A stretch of 64,000 nucleotides of DNA from contig CM063284.1 of the NCBI GenBank assembly GCA_032173965.1, forward strand, positions 119,820,410-119,884,409, written 5' to 3'. Of the stretch, positions 26,481 to 38,066 are shown piece by piece. Each line of letters starts with the position of its first letter. The stretch's first letter is position 1. This stretch comes from Sitta carolinensis. Its lineage: Eukaryota > Chordata > Aves > Passeriformes > Sittidae. The position numbers and the translations under genes are program-made. The notes under the pieces were generated by a model. That model did no database searches. It saw nothing but the letters and a program-made list of their open reading frames with translations, and was not told where the DNA came from.

Positions 26481-29400
26481 ATTGGGTCATTGACACAGTT
26501 TATGAGACACCTTTCATATAAGAACAGTTCTTCTACATTTAGGGAAAAAAACCCCAACCATTAACTAAAGCAAACATTGATGGTTTCCCCACAATAATCA
26601 CTGCAAAATGAGATGTTTCAAATTCCTTCCTACACAAAATGAAGAAAAAACGCTATGGTCCTGTTCTTTGCATTTCTAACTCCTCTCAATTTGCTGGGAA
26701 CAACTTCCTGAATATCCTAGTCCTTGACATTCCTGATCCATGCTGCATTATTCAGAAGCTTCTGCCTAATGATTACCAATTTCCATTCCCATCTTCCCTT
26801 CTCTGTGCACAATGAACAGTCCAGTGTTGTGACATAAGATTGACTGCCTGCTCCGCCACTCCTAGAAAAAATAATTTAGTATGTGCTGAGCGCCTGAGTA
26901 GAATCTTGGCTCACGAGTAGGCTTACAATTAATGATATATAAAGATATACAGTTATCTATATTTATAAAAAATAATGATGGTATAAAATCATGTCACTTT
27001 GTTGCTAAATTGAAACTTTGCTTAATAAGGAGTGCATTGAAAACAAAAAAAAATGTTTGCCTCAATATATTCGGCTCCATCTTCCATGCTTTAAAACTGT
27101 TGTCTCATCTACAGAACCCAGTACTGTGAAATTGAAATACCTGTATGTGTACTTGAAAGATGAAGAAAGTGTTTCCCCAGGCATTTTCACTAGGATATGA
27201 AGGCGCATTTATATGTGCTATCCCGTCAAAATGTTTTCTGAGATAAAGTTGTTCACAGAATAATTTCAGCAAATCATTCTTGAGTCTTTTAGATCTCAGA
27301 CTGAAGATTATTTTCAAATAGCCCTTTGAGAACGGATTTTCAGAATTCAGGCTGGAATAATTGGTATTCCTCAGACAAATAAGCTGTATATGGTATATTC
27401 TGTCCTTGAACAGGCAAATGTGACTCTAATTTAAGGCTTTTTTGATATGAGTTTTCAGATGAAAGCCAGTATTCTGATGCTTTGTACATTTTGGCCTTTC
27501 TTCATGTACCATTGATGCTTTGATGTTTTCTGAAATTAAGTTACCAAAGATCTTAAAATATTGCTGCACCAGGAATGAAGAGCTTGCAGGGAGTTGTTTT
27601 AAGGAGCTGAGCAGTCCTGCTGAATACAAGAGACTTATTTAATTTGCACAGCAGAACATATATCAGAGGTTAAGTAAGTCTTAGGCACCTGATTTGCGAG
27701 TAAAATCCATCAGTTGTACTCCTTGCTCATATTTGCTGCCATTCCTGTACTAAACCATTTCCACCCAATAGGTCAGGACGATGTGTAGAAGACTTTCTGA
27801 GTTTTCCCATGGTGGGTCAGTCACAGGTCATCCTGCAAGCCTCCCTGAGCATGCTCGGGTGTGTTCTTGAGTGAGGCTTGGGGACAGCGAGGTGAGGGGA
27901 GGCAAGAGGACTGGGAGGATTTCTGTGGTAGCAGACACTACCATGTTCCTGGTAGCTGGGGTTCTACCTTGTGTACCACCAGAAAATGGAGCTTGGGGAG
28001 CTCCAAGGGCTTCCTGGATACAAAGGAGATTAAAAGTAATGTTGATGACAGGGTGGTGTTGCTCTCAGCGGTGCCTCAAGTTAAGGCATCTTCCTTGCTG
28101 AATAGTCTTTATGGAAAAGGATACAAAACATAGGTTGTTTTGGTTTTTTCCTAACAGATTGTTTTGTTTGGTCTGTCTGTTTACTATTAATAGTAACTGG
28201 CTGGTTTCTCTATAGTACAGGTTTGTCAGGGAGGAGTTTACTTGAAAACATATTTCTTGGCCTGTGAAGGAGCTTTTACATGTATATCAGAATTTATACT
28301 GTGCCAGAACTGGAAAAACTGCTTGACAAAAAGAAGTAGCATAATAGGAGAGATCTTGCTTTAAAAACAGAACTCAGGACCTGAGGCATTTGGTGCATAT
28401 CTTAGTAGTCCTATTAAATTCAGTTTGAACTTATTGAAAGTAAAACTCATTAGAATATAATGGGATTATATAAAAAAAATTTATTAGGCTAGGACTCCAG
28501 ACCTGAATGTGAAAGGAAAAGTCAACAGACACCACATGCAATCTGTACTGGACCTAGGTGCACAAGTGTATGTAAGCATACAAAGTGCTGGCGCTAAAAA
28601 TAAATTTACTTCCTGCATTGTAGCATAGTAGAGGAAGTTTTCCAAAATCACTTAGAACTGTGTGACTCCCCTGGCTAACCAGGGGATGCCACCTCTCTAA
28701 AGTCTTATGTGATTTCTGGGTAGTCCATTCTCTGACAATACAACTAAAAATACATTTGAATTCCTCTCCTAGAAATACAGGCGACGTTCCCTCTTCACAC
28801 ACACACATGTGTAGATTCATACAGGCCGTTCCTCCCCCTTCAGTCCTTACATGAACTTCTCTGGTGCCCATGAGCTGCTGTTGCTCCCCTTGGGCAGCCA
28901 GCAAGGAGAGTGGCTGGAGAAGCCAAGGGTCAGGCTCAGCTTCCACTCAAGACCACCCACCCCCATGGCAGCACCACCTACCCTAACCCCTCCCTGTGAC
29001 AACAGATATTTGAGGGGAAGTAAACATGTCCAGAAAGGAAACCTTTTAAATGAAGAGGTTTTTCTCCAGAGGAGATGTGGAAGGCTATTGTGTTGCACAG
29101 TTTTTAAAGCCAGTGAACTCAAACAGGAATTTAAAGAAATGTGCAAACTGTGGTGCTGTTGTTCACCTCTGTGATATGATCTCCCAGTGCAAGACTACTT
29201 ACTGAACCACTGGATTGTCAGTGTGTTATTGTGTAGTGTATTTTCATAATGTCCCACACTGCTGAAATGAGCAAGTGGGGCATTATGCTATTTATAGCAA
29301 AAATATGCAGGTTTAAAATGAAATTTTAAAATTACCTGAGATTCCCTCATACACGAAATTTAGTATTTATATTTGAAAAATAATTGGAGTCTTTTAGTAA

Positions 29401-32154
29401 TTATATTACCTTCTAGCTGGAAAGCCATTTCCTTTAAAGATAAAAAAAAAATCTGATATCAGAAGCCTGCTTGGAGCCTAGCGCACATCTAATTATCTCT
29501 CTCAGTCTTAATTATTTAGCAAGTGCTAATAAACTGCAGGTATCATGACACTTGTGTAATAAGCATATAAATTTAATTTTTTTTTTTCCCTCTCTTTGAA
29601 GACTAACAGACATGGAATTCAATCACAAGGCAATGGTATTATAGCCTCCAATATAACATGAGGTTTTAATAAGCCTCCTGTTTGCTGCACACATGTGCTT
29701 AAGACTGCCTGGAAACCAAATCAGTAGAAAAAAGGGATTACTTTAGATTACTTTGAAATGTGCATTGTTTGAAATGGCCTCTGGTGACCAGCTTTCATGA
29801 ATGGCTGATTTTACTTGTGGGGCATGTCATCTGGCTCAATTATACCAGGCTCTTTTGTATGACAAGTGCACTTCTTGGCTGTGTTGAAATATGAAATTCT
29901 AAAACAAAGTAAATCAGATGGTGAGAAATAAATGTAGGTAACTGTATATTGCTAGAAATTTGTAACTTAGCAGTGGGCATTCTTGCTGAAAAATATGTGG
30001 GATTCATTCTGAAACTTCCACAGATTTGAGGTTAATATAAAAACATTAATTTTAATTTTCTTTAATGTTCAGTTCAGCTGTATTAGCAGCATTAAAATGA
30101 AATACGCATTTTTTTCTTTTCTCAAAAGTACATCATTTCTCCTACACTTGTTTATTTTTAAAATGTTATTGGAGTTTGTTGTTTCACCCTAACAGATGAA
30201 GTGTTGGAAACTTCTACCTACTAAGAATATCCTCTAACCTGTACAAAGTTATAAAATTGGGTTAGCAAGCCTGCATTACACTTTCAAGTCACTGCAAGCT
30301 TTTCCCTTTCCTGTCGGTAACTGTTTGCAAAATTACAATGTAAAAACGTAATGTAAGGTTATGATTCTCCCTACCTGCAATTACTTTAAATTATAGTTAC
30401 TTTAAATTAACCTAGCCTGAGGCACTGAGGATCCATCATTAGAATACACAGATTACATTTAAAAGGGGAGAAGATACCTGATTGATTAGTTAAGTGTGTT
30501 GGAAATCCAATAGATAATGATTAGATTAGACGCAGATAGGAACTACATTCTTTGTGTTCACTGTAAATCCTGTACTTTACAACATAGATTAGGGGATTAA
30601 CCTTTAAGAAGAAATGGTAAATCTTGCTTTTTCCTGACTTCTGCTGTATTGTAAATGTCTTTCCCATGGCTGCAGGCTCAATATTCCCACAGGAAACTGA
30701 CCTGCAAATTTTCGTGGTCGTGCCTGGTAGTCTGAGATTGCAGTGTTTGCCGTTAAATACTGAGATAGAAAAGCAAAATGTGAGAAGAACTTTAACATTG
30801 CTTAAAGCAGTCATCTGTCAACAGCTTTTTCCACTGAAATGCTTCACTGTATTAGTGAAAGTGAGAGTTGTTATTGTTGTTGCAGGGTGTTACAACCCTC
30901 TAGTCATCAAGGCAATATGATTTAAGGAAGAGATTTAAGACCTTTGAACTACTAGGTTGCTGGGTGCAGATGAACATCTTGGCTCCCTCACCTTTTATTA
31001 TGTAGTTTCAATCTGTCTGCACAATCTTCATGCAATTACTAATCTTATGAAGCTGCTAATTTTTGTTGAGTCTCAAACCACACGCTTGTTATGATTCACA
31101 GCATAGACCACGTGAGACTTTGAAAGGTCCATCCACCCTTTGACACAAACATCCACAAAAGCTGTATTTGTGAGGCTCAGAAAACCCCTTTCACCTTCTT
31201 TCACCCTGGAGTTTCTGTGTATGCAAAACGTTCTCAAATACAGCAGCAATGTCAGGTAGACACATCTCAACTTAAAGCATACAACTTATAATGGTAGGTG
31301 TAAACCCTGAATCTGACATTTGTAGGGTCATGGATGGATGAAGCCATCTCCAGTTTACATGATGTCACTGACAGCGATTTCTGGCACTACAGGCAGACTG
31401 GTAGGTTTTTGAAATTATGCTGAGCAGGTGCAGAGCAATATGAACAATCTCCAAGGTCATATTGAAAATTACAAAACACTGACAATAGCAGAATCCCAAC
31501 TCTGAATTAAGAGAGTTTTTCTAGTTGTTCTTTGCCTTTCTATTTTTCTTATTGGAAGTCTGATTTTAAGGAAACAGAGAACATTGGAACCGTATTCCTG
31601 TAAGAAATGCTCATTAAAGCCAAAACTGTCAAGTCGGCTGGTCAGAGGTAAATACATAGGAAGATGCTCTTCTACTTGAGGTGAAGAAAGAAATCTCATT
31701 TTCTTGTGGTGATTGATATCCAAGGATTTGTTTCTTTGAGAGGTTTTATCCATTTATTTATCAGAGAAGCCTATAAGAAAAAATTATCCAAGATTATCTT
31801 TTGCATAAAGAAAATGACGCAACTTAACACTTGCAATGACAATGCCTTCTGCTTCTTTTCCATGCATTTGATGTATTTTTTTGCAAGTTCCTTGCACTTG
31901 TCAGTGCATTTAAAAAAATATCCTAAGTTGCAAAACATTTGTTTGTGGGCTGTATCTTAATTACATACAAATATGTCAATTTATAGAGGCAGGGAAATCT
32001 AACTACTGAGATAAAATGTGTAGGATACTGGATAGATAAAGAGGAACACAACACAAATAGGTGCTGCATTGAAAATTTATTGATTTGAGAACCCTGTGAT
32101 ACCTTACATTCTCAATTACCTGGGCATATTTATTACTAATATCTGGGGCCAGAA
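26481..32154. other. Non-coding DNA, including an AT-rich block that may be conserved
   Basis: No gene is supported. A (CA)n-like tract lies near 28797-28807. The block at about 29440-29910 has a homeobox-like AT-rich composition (many taatta/attaat-type words) of the kind often seen in conserved developmental enhancers, but this is only an impression. The longest open frame, 28554-28946 on the minus strand (130 codons), lacks recognisable features and overlaps another open frame on the same strand. Confidence 0.45.
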
Positions 32155-32292
32155 TTCTCACTCTCTTGTTTGCTGGTGATACAAAACTGGGGGTAATGAC
32201 TGATACACCTGAGGGCTGTGTTGCTGGGGCAGGAGGCTTAGACCAGATGATCTCCAGAGTTCCCCTCCAACTCTAATGATTCTGTGATTCTT
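32155..32292 (+). mobile_element. Internally deleted CR1 LINE fragment
   Basis: The sequence tttgctggtgatacaaaact (about 32168) corresponds to the FADDTKL catalytic YxDD-type region of CR1 reverse transcriptase. It is followed by the characteristic gatacacctgagggctgtg. About 25 bases later the element jumps to the extreme CR1 3' end (ttagaccagatgatctcc, then gattctgtgattct). Several hundred bases of polymerase sequence normally between these two blocks are missing. The family assignment is firm, and the deletion is inferred from remembered CR1 structure. Confidence 0.8.
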
Positions 32293-35026
32293 ATGCTCCA
32301 CAATTACAGTCCACGTTATTACTAGTAGTATTGTTATTGTTACCACTGTTTCCTTTATTGTCTGATTAATTTTTGTTTCAAAGGAAAGGCCGCTAGGACA
32401 GTGGGCCTTAACCTATGACTTTGGATAATATAATGGCTCAATGTTCATGCTCAAAAGAAAATACAAATGCAGAGAAGACAAAGTTGTTTGTCCTTTGTTA
32501 CCCCTTGGTCATGAATTACTGATGTGGGGCATTGCATAGCACATGGTACTGGAGATGAACATATGTCCAGTATCATTATTCACTATGCCACATTTGATGT
32601 CAGATTTACAAACAGGAAATATGTCCATGTAAGCCAGATTCCCTGTGCAGTATGTGGAAGCCACATTTGTAGAATATTAAATTGTAATAAGTTCATATAT
32701 CTTTAAAATTTATAATGGCATATTCATGTGCATAATCAGTGCCCTGTTTTATAAACAAAGTGCATGACTCTGGACAGGTTTTTATTGGTCAAACACAAAA
32801 TGGCATTTTAAGTGAACCGAGTGAAAATGTGGACATGAGAACAAAGTGGCAAATGCTCTTTTTTGAATGCTGACTGCCTTTTGTTGTGTTCCAAACTAAG
32901 CACTCTCAATCAATGTCGTGAAAAATCTTGAGCAGTTCTGGATCAAAACGAGTAACAAATCTACAGACTTTCAAAAGATACTGTTCTGCCTTTTGCTTTT
33001 CTTCTAAGTCACTGAAAAGATACTCTCTTAAGAGACCTAGAAATAAAGTCCTCGTAGTTTTTTATGCCACACTGCACAAAGTGGCACTGTAGCCTTTCTT
33101 TGCAGTGCTCTGCCAGTGTAATTCAAGTTTCATGGGTAATTAATTCTCCACGCCAATAAGTCCCTCAACTGCATGTTGTAATACTAGCTGCATAGAAACC
33201 ACTAAAGATGCAAGTTTTCAGCTTTTATTCCCTAAAAGGTGATTGCAAACTATGCATTTCCACTCCTGTGGAAAAAAAAATAGTTTCTTTGGATTCTTCT
33301 GGTTTCATTTATTTGCTAACTACAATTTGGTTATTGTAGGTATCTTCTATCGGAAAAAATATACTCTAAAGTTGCTATATAGAAGCTATGTCAGCAGTTC
33401 TTTATTTGGCTAGAAAAAAAGCATTTTGTAGTACCTTAACACAAAAAAAATTACGGTTTGCTTCCTCATGTAACTTTGAAAAGCTCTTTTTCAGAATTTC
33501 TGCTTTATTTTTCTGTTTCATAAGACAAATTGCAGTATCTGCAGGGACACTTATATGCTACCAGCCAGTATCCAACACAAACATTGCAGCCTTGTCTTCC
33601 TTATCAGCCCTGTATTTTGACAGTTTTCTTTACTTCATTTCCTTCTAGGACTGGGAAACAGGCTGTAAAAGGACAAGTTGCCAAACATCATCTTTTAATA
33701 AAGATTTGCCATATGCAAAACTGCAATATGAGCAACAAAACATGGCATTACTGTGCTGTTGTATAAGAATCATTCAATGAAACTTGGATGATTGATTTTA
33801 TATGTATAGATATGTCCTGATATTTTCCATTTTCCATCAAGGAGAAAAAAGTTAGTGTGGGAAGAGAAACCTTCATACTCTAATTTCTAGCAAGGACCTG
33901 CCTCAAACATGATAGAGGAAAGGGATTTTTTAAAAACTAATTAATGTAGACCAGACAGATTGAAATGAAGGATACTTGTTAATGTCCACTTGGATTAGTG
34001 TAAATTTAGTGTAAATTGCACTGAGGTGCAATTGTCAGGAACTTACAGTTTCGTATGGTGGGGGATTATTCAAACATGTTGATGCCAATGTTTGCTCAAT
34101 GCAGTCAGGATGGCTGCACTTTCTGGGTCAACATTGTCTGAAAAAGTTTGCCATACAACTGAGGTAAGAAACTAAACATTGAGTCTCACTTCATATAGCC
34201 TTTCATGCTTTGTGATGTGAGACAAAATTTCGCTATTTAAAGATCAGACATCTAGAAACATTGTATTTCTGCTTTTGCATCAAGAGCATGTATCTGGTGT
34301 CTGTCAGAAGAAAGCTGACTTCTCTGGTAACCCTGGTCTTTGGGGCTCTTGTCAGCTTTTATGTGACTTAAGAATATATACATGGAAATGGAACTATTTT
34401 TAAAAGTCCATCCAGTCTAATTACAGACTTCAAGTTACTTATCTGAATGTTGTGTAATCATTAAAATAGCATTTGCTGTTCGATGGTGATCCCCTCTATT
34501 GACTTTGCAGTGCTCTAATGCTAGCAGAAGGCTGGAGTGTTAGTTGGTGCAGAGACAATGAAAGACAAGATTTCTCTGACACAGTCACTTGGATTTTCCT
34601 TTTAAAGACGTTCACACTCTTCTGGTGTAATTACAGCCTGCCAGAGTGAGCAGCATGAAACTGTTTAGCTTGCGAAGCTTAAAATAAAAGGTGTATGTGG
34701 AAACAAGTACACGATCCTTTTTCTAGCAGTCCAGCACCAAGTCCCATCCCCTCCCTCTGCTGTGGCTTCTTCCCCTGAAATTTAGAGCTTCTCCCTATTA
34801 AAGCATTTTTAGGTGAGTGATTGGGGGGCCCTTTTGTCTTCTGTGTTGCTCTCATAATTTCTGTTTATTAATCTGTTTGTGACTCATATTACACGTCTGA
34901 AGTCTCAGGTGTGGGTGCACAGATCTCGTGATTTATGCATCAGTCTAATTATATATGGCACACCCCAGTTCCCATGCAAGTTTCCCCTTGGGCAAATTTC
35001 TTGATTGTTCTTGGGCTTGGGTGTTG

Positions 35027-35043
35027 TTTTTTTTTTTTTTTTT
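35027..35043. repeat. Poly(T) tract, 17 T
   Basis: An uninterrupted run of 17 T. It may be the poly(A) tail of a minus-strand retroposed sequence or a simple mononucleotide repeat. I see no retrogene next to it. Confidence 0.9.
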
Positions 35044-35280
35044 AATTGACCAATATCACCATGCTTTTATCCACAGTCCCAGTATAAAACCAGAAGAAAC
35101 ATATGTGGCAGGTCAATACCCTGGAGGGAACAGGCATGACTCCATGGTTTCTTTCCCACCCCCTTCCTTTTTGCCCCCAGATATTCCCTCCCTTCCCTCA
35201 TGTTACAGACAGGCTTTGCAGAGCTTCAGTCAGTAATGCCAAAAATGTCAAAGTGTAAGTGGCTACCCCTTCCTCTCCAG

Positions 35281-35340
35281 ACCAATCAGTCATTTGCAGT
35301 CACAGGTTTAAATGTGCTGCAGCAAAGCCAAGACTCTGTG
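35281..35340 (+). promoter_or_regulatory. Weak promoter-like cluster (CCAAT box and TATA-like element)
   Basis: The sequence gaccaatcag at 35280-35289 is a perfect NF-Y/CCAAT-box match. About 20 bp downstream comes a TATA-like gtttaaatg. The following 110 bp (to about 35451) is purine-rich and less AT-rich than its surroundings. It ends in a possible donor (ggcagag then gtactg). Together these could form a short non-coding first exon about 1 kb from the ATG exon. This is inference only. A CCAAT box and a degenerate TATA are common by chance, and no TSS evidence exists here. Confidence 0.15.
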
Positions 35341-36391
35341 CTTGCAGCAGGTCTCAAAAGCGAGGCAGTTTGACAGGCGTGGAGAGAGGGTTCTGATAAG
35401 GCACTGAGACAAGTCTGGAAGCAGAGTATCAAGGACGAGGCTGTGGCAGAGGTACTGTACATTATGGATGAGGCACTCAGCTCTGTCGTTGATTGATTGA
35501 GGGACGGTTGTGCTCTTTCACAATGCTGGGTAAGATCATATGGACTGTCATTTAATATGAGCTTTCTTGTCAGTGGGAAGACGACTTTTCACGCAGTGAT
35601 CCCATGCAGATTGCAAATGACAGCCATGCTCTCCCCTCTGCTTTTAAAGGATTTAGTCTCTCATGCAGGCGGGTTAGCCTAAAACAGCATTAGTGCTTCC
35701 CAGGTGTCATATGCTGGAATTAATGATTGTTCTCAGAATCTCACTATAAATCTGACTATAAATATTGGAAAAGCACCTGTGCTTGATGATGTGAGATACA
35801 TGTCCTTTATCTCTAGCAGACAAGGTGCCATCCAACCCCTACATAGGTATGGTATTAAATTAAGTAGGGGAACCACAGAGATTGTAATTTTTTTCTACTC
35901 TTTTCTTTCAGGACAGAGAAAGAAGCCATAACAAACAGTTCTGGAGACTTTGAAGCACAGCCACAGTACTGAGGTCTCTGACTGACAAGCCTTCTGCTTT
36001 CTCCTTCTCACAAGGCTCCTCCTACAGATGTTCTGAACACGTCTGCATCCTGGCAATTTTTTACTGCGCCCGGGTACTGAATGTAAGGAACCAAGCTGCA
36101 TAAAAAGAAGTGTGGGGTGTAGGAGAAGGAGCACTGTGAGGAATTCACCAGAAGTCATGTCTATACAAAATGCAGGCATGACTTCAAGTAAAAATTATTT
36201 GAGAGAGCATAGTTGCGGAATGACAGAGTTTATTCTTAGAAAATGACAGAATAAAGCTCTCATTCAACAATATGGCTTTATAATCACATTAAATGGTATG
36301 TGTCAGGATTGACTTCCCAAAGTGTCATCCTTTCAATGTATGACTGGAAGTTTATTTATTGCTTGAACAGAATATCTTTTCCTCCCTACAG

Positions 36392-36454
36392 GTCTTGAAA
36401 ACTAGAGTTCAGGAACTTCTGGATCAGTCTTTTCATTGAAATACTGGAACTACT
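36392..36454 (+). other. SULF1: SULF1 5'UTR segment in the ATG exon
   Basis: These 63 nt lie between the 3' splice site (AG at 36390-36391) and the start codon. An in-frame TGA at 36437-36439, with no ATG between it and 36455, closes the frame upstream and supports the start chosen. The start context has A at -3 and A at +4, which is adequate but not optimal. More 5'UTR presumably lies in upstream exons that I could not place. Confidence 0.7.
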
Positions 36455-36626
36455 ATGAAGCCTTCTTGGTTTGCAGTCATGTTGGCAGTGCTCTGTACTG
36501 AAATGCTAACAAGTCACTGTTCCACCATCAAGTCCCCGAGGTTCAGAGGACGTGTGCAGCAGGAGCGAAAAAATATCAGACCAAATATCATCCTTGTACT
36601 CACAGATGATCAAGATGTGGAGCTAG
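36455..36626 (+). CDS. SULF1: SULF1 coding exon A: signal peptide, start of sulfatase domain (residues 1-57 plus 1 base)
   Basis: SULF1 is a secreted, cell-surface-associated sulfatase. It removes 6-O-sulfate from glucosamine in intact heparan sulfate chains and so tunes Wnt, FGF, BMP and other ligand binding. This exon starts [20 protein letters not shown], a hydrophobic signal peptide with likely cleavage near residue 22, before [11 protein letters not shown]. It then enters the sulfatase fold with [18 protein letters not shown] (from residue 41). Asp51 and Asp52 in TDDQD are the first calcium ligands of the family. From [10 protein letters not shown] onward it closely resembles human SULF1, and the length to this junction is the same as I recall. 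The exon ends in phase 1 at cta-g with a consensus donor (gtgaga). SULF2 is less likely because of the ERKNIRPN context and the first residues. Distinguishing the two rests on memory. Confidence 0.95.
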
Positions 36627-38038
36627 GTGAGAAATATTTGTTATTTGCTACTATATATTGCCATGTGTCTTTCGGTAGTTTCTGCCAAGCAGAAAGAACT
36701 ATAAATTCAGAGAAGTTGCTGGTCCTGGAATAGTATCAGAATGTGGGACAAGTTTGGAAAATGAGTTAGCAAATATTATTTAAAAGAATTCATCATGTTT
36801 AATTATAGACTTTAGGAGATACATGCTTATCAAAATCTACCATGGGATGCTTTAATCAGCACAACAAAATTATTTAATAATGCATGCAGGGGCGTACATG
36901 TAAAAAACTCACATCAAAAGCCTTTTCTCCCTCTATGACTTTTTGTAGCATTTTAAAATTTGAGCTTTATGAGGCCAGAATTTCTCTCAGTACTGTATAG
37001 GTGTCTCTATCTCCACATAGTTGTCACAGGGATGTATGTCATCTGACATGCTTATCCACACAGACAAACTAGTCTAGTTAAAGGATTTAGTAATCCTAAT
37101 ATTTGTATGAATTACTGAAGTGTTTAAAATCCATCTGCTTTAAGAGCTATGCTGTACGTATAAAAGCATGGTAGTTTTGCTTTCACAAGTATACTAAATA
37201 CCCGAGCGCATACCAGTCAGAAGTGATTTTCACATATTTTTCTTAGGGTGGAAAAAGTTGAAACACTTAGATGATGTTCCAGGAGGCCTTTGAATGTTTT
37301 CCATTAAGTAAGTTAGAAAGATATTAATGGTAGTTATGCATATAACTGATTTTTTGGTTCACTGCCCAAAATGAAAAAACATTTTAGGTTACCCCCAAGC
37401 AAATTTTTTGGGTTGTGAGATCAAAAAGGTGAAAAAATGGCAAATTAAGTTGAAATGAAATCTTGCATTCTTAGCTTTTTTTTTTTTTTCTTATGAGAGA
37501 CATATTTTTAATAGAAGCATAGCAAATTTCTAGACAAAATGCACATTGAAAAATAAAAATATTTCATTCCAGAAAACTTCATTTGTTCTAAAATCACATA
37601 CTTTCAGACAGAAGATTGTAGACAAAGTATGGTCTATATCTAAAAGCAGTTCTTTGGTTGCTAGCATTTATGTTTTTGCCATGATGCAATAACAATTTCA
37701 TAGTCCTTCAGCATTCTGAGAAGATAACTAATAAACTATATTTCATGACTGTGGGTTGATGTTTTTATGCAGCAGAGCTCCAAACACAGGCCTTTAGATC
37801 TGAGCAATTCTTACCTTGTTTTATTTTTCACTCTTGCAAACCTCTGCTCAGTTTAGCCGTGCTGCATAATGAATAGCTGTTCTCGGCTCTATTTTTGGTC
37901 TAAAACACAGCTCTTACAATGGGAGTGCATTTCTTCTTGATAGAGTCGTCCTGAAAAATTTTCTTAAAAGGGTCAAGTCAAGTCTTCATTTTTGTGGTCT
38001 GAAAGAACCTACTCTCTCTGGGCACTGGGGAAGATAGG

Positions 38039-38066
38039 TCAGCAGACACACATCAGCAGACACACA
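38039..38066. repeat. Perfect 14-bp tandem duplication
   Basis: Two adjacent identical copies of tcagcagacacaca (38039-38052 and 38053-38066). This is a small slippage-type duplication with no evident function. Confidence 0.9.

Larger units (their letters stand above)
32293..36391. other. Non-coding DNA immediately upstream of the SULF1 ATG exon (likely end of a 5'UTR intron)
   Basis: The stretch ends with a pyrimidine-rich tract and AG (tcttttcctccctacag, ending at 36391), a good 3' splice site. The 3' part of this segment is therefore most simply an intron separating one or more upstream non-coding exons from the ATG exon. A second acceptor-like tract (ttctactcttttctttcag, ending at 35911) could mark an alternative non-coding exon. 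A 17-base T-run lies at 35027-35043. No protein-coding gene is seen. Confidence 0.5.

Noticed and set aside
28554..28946. Minus-strand open frame of 130 codons
   Set aside because: It overlaps another minus-strand frame (28847-29146) and a plus-strand frame (28851-29174). None resembles a known protein.
35083..35090. tataaaac with a CCAAT word about 34 bp upstream (35049)
   Set aside because: The spacing is unusually short for a CCAAT/TATA pair and nothing downstream supports a first exon. Probably chance.
36627..36733. Open frame continuing from SULF1 exon A into intron 1 (92-residue product)
   Set aside because: The consensus donor at 36627 and the perfect join to exon B show that this is intron read-through. 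No polyadenylation signal was found to support a short isoform.
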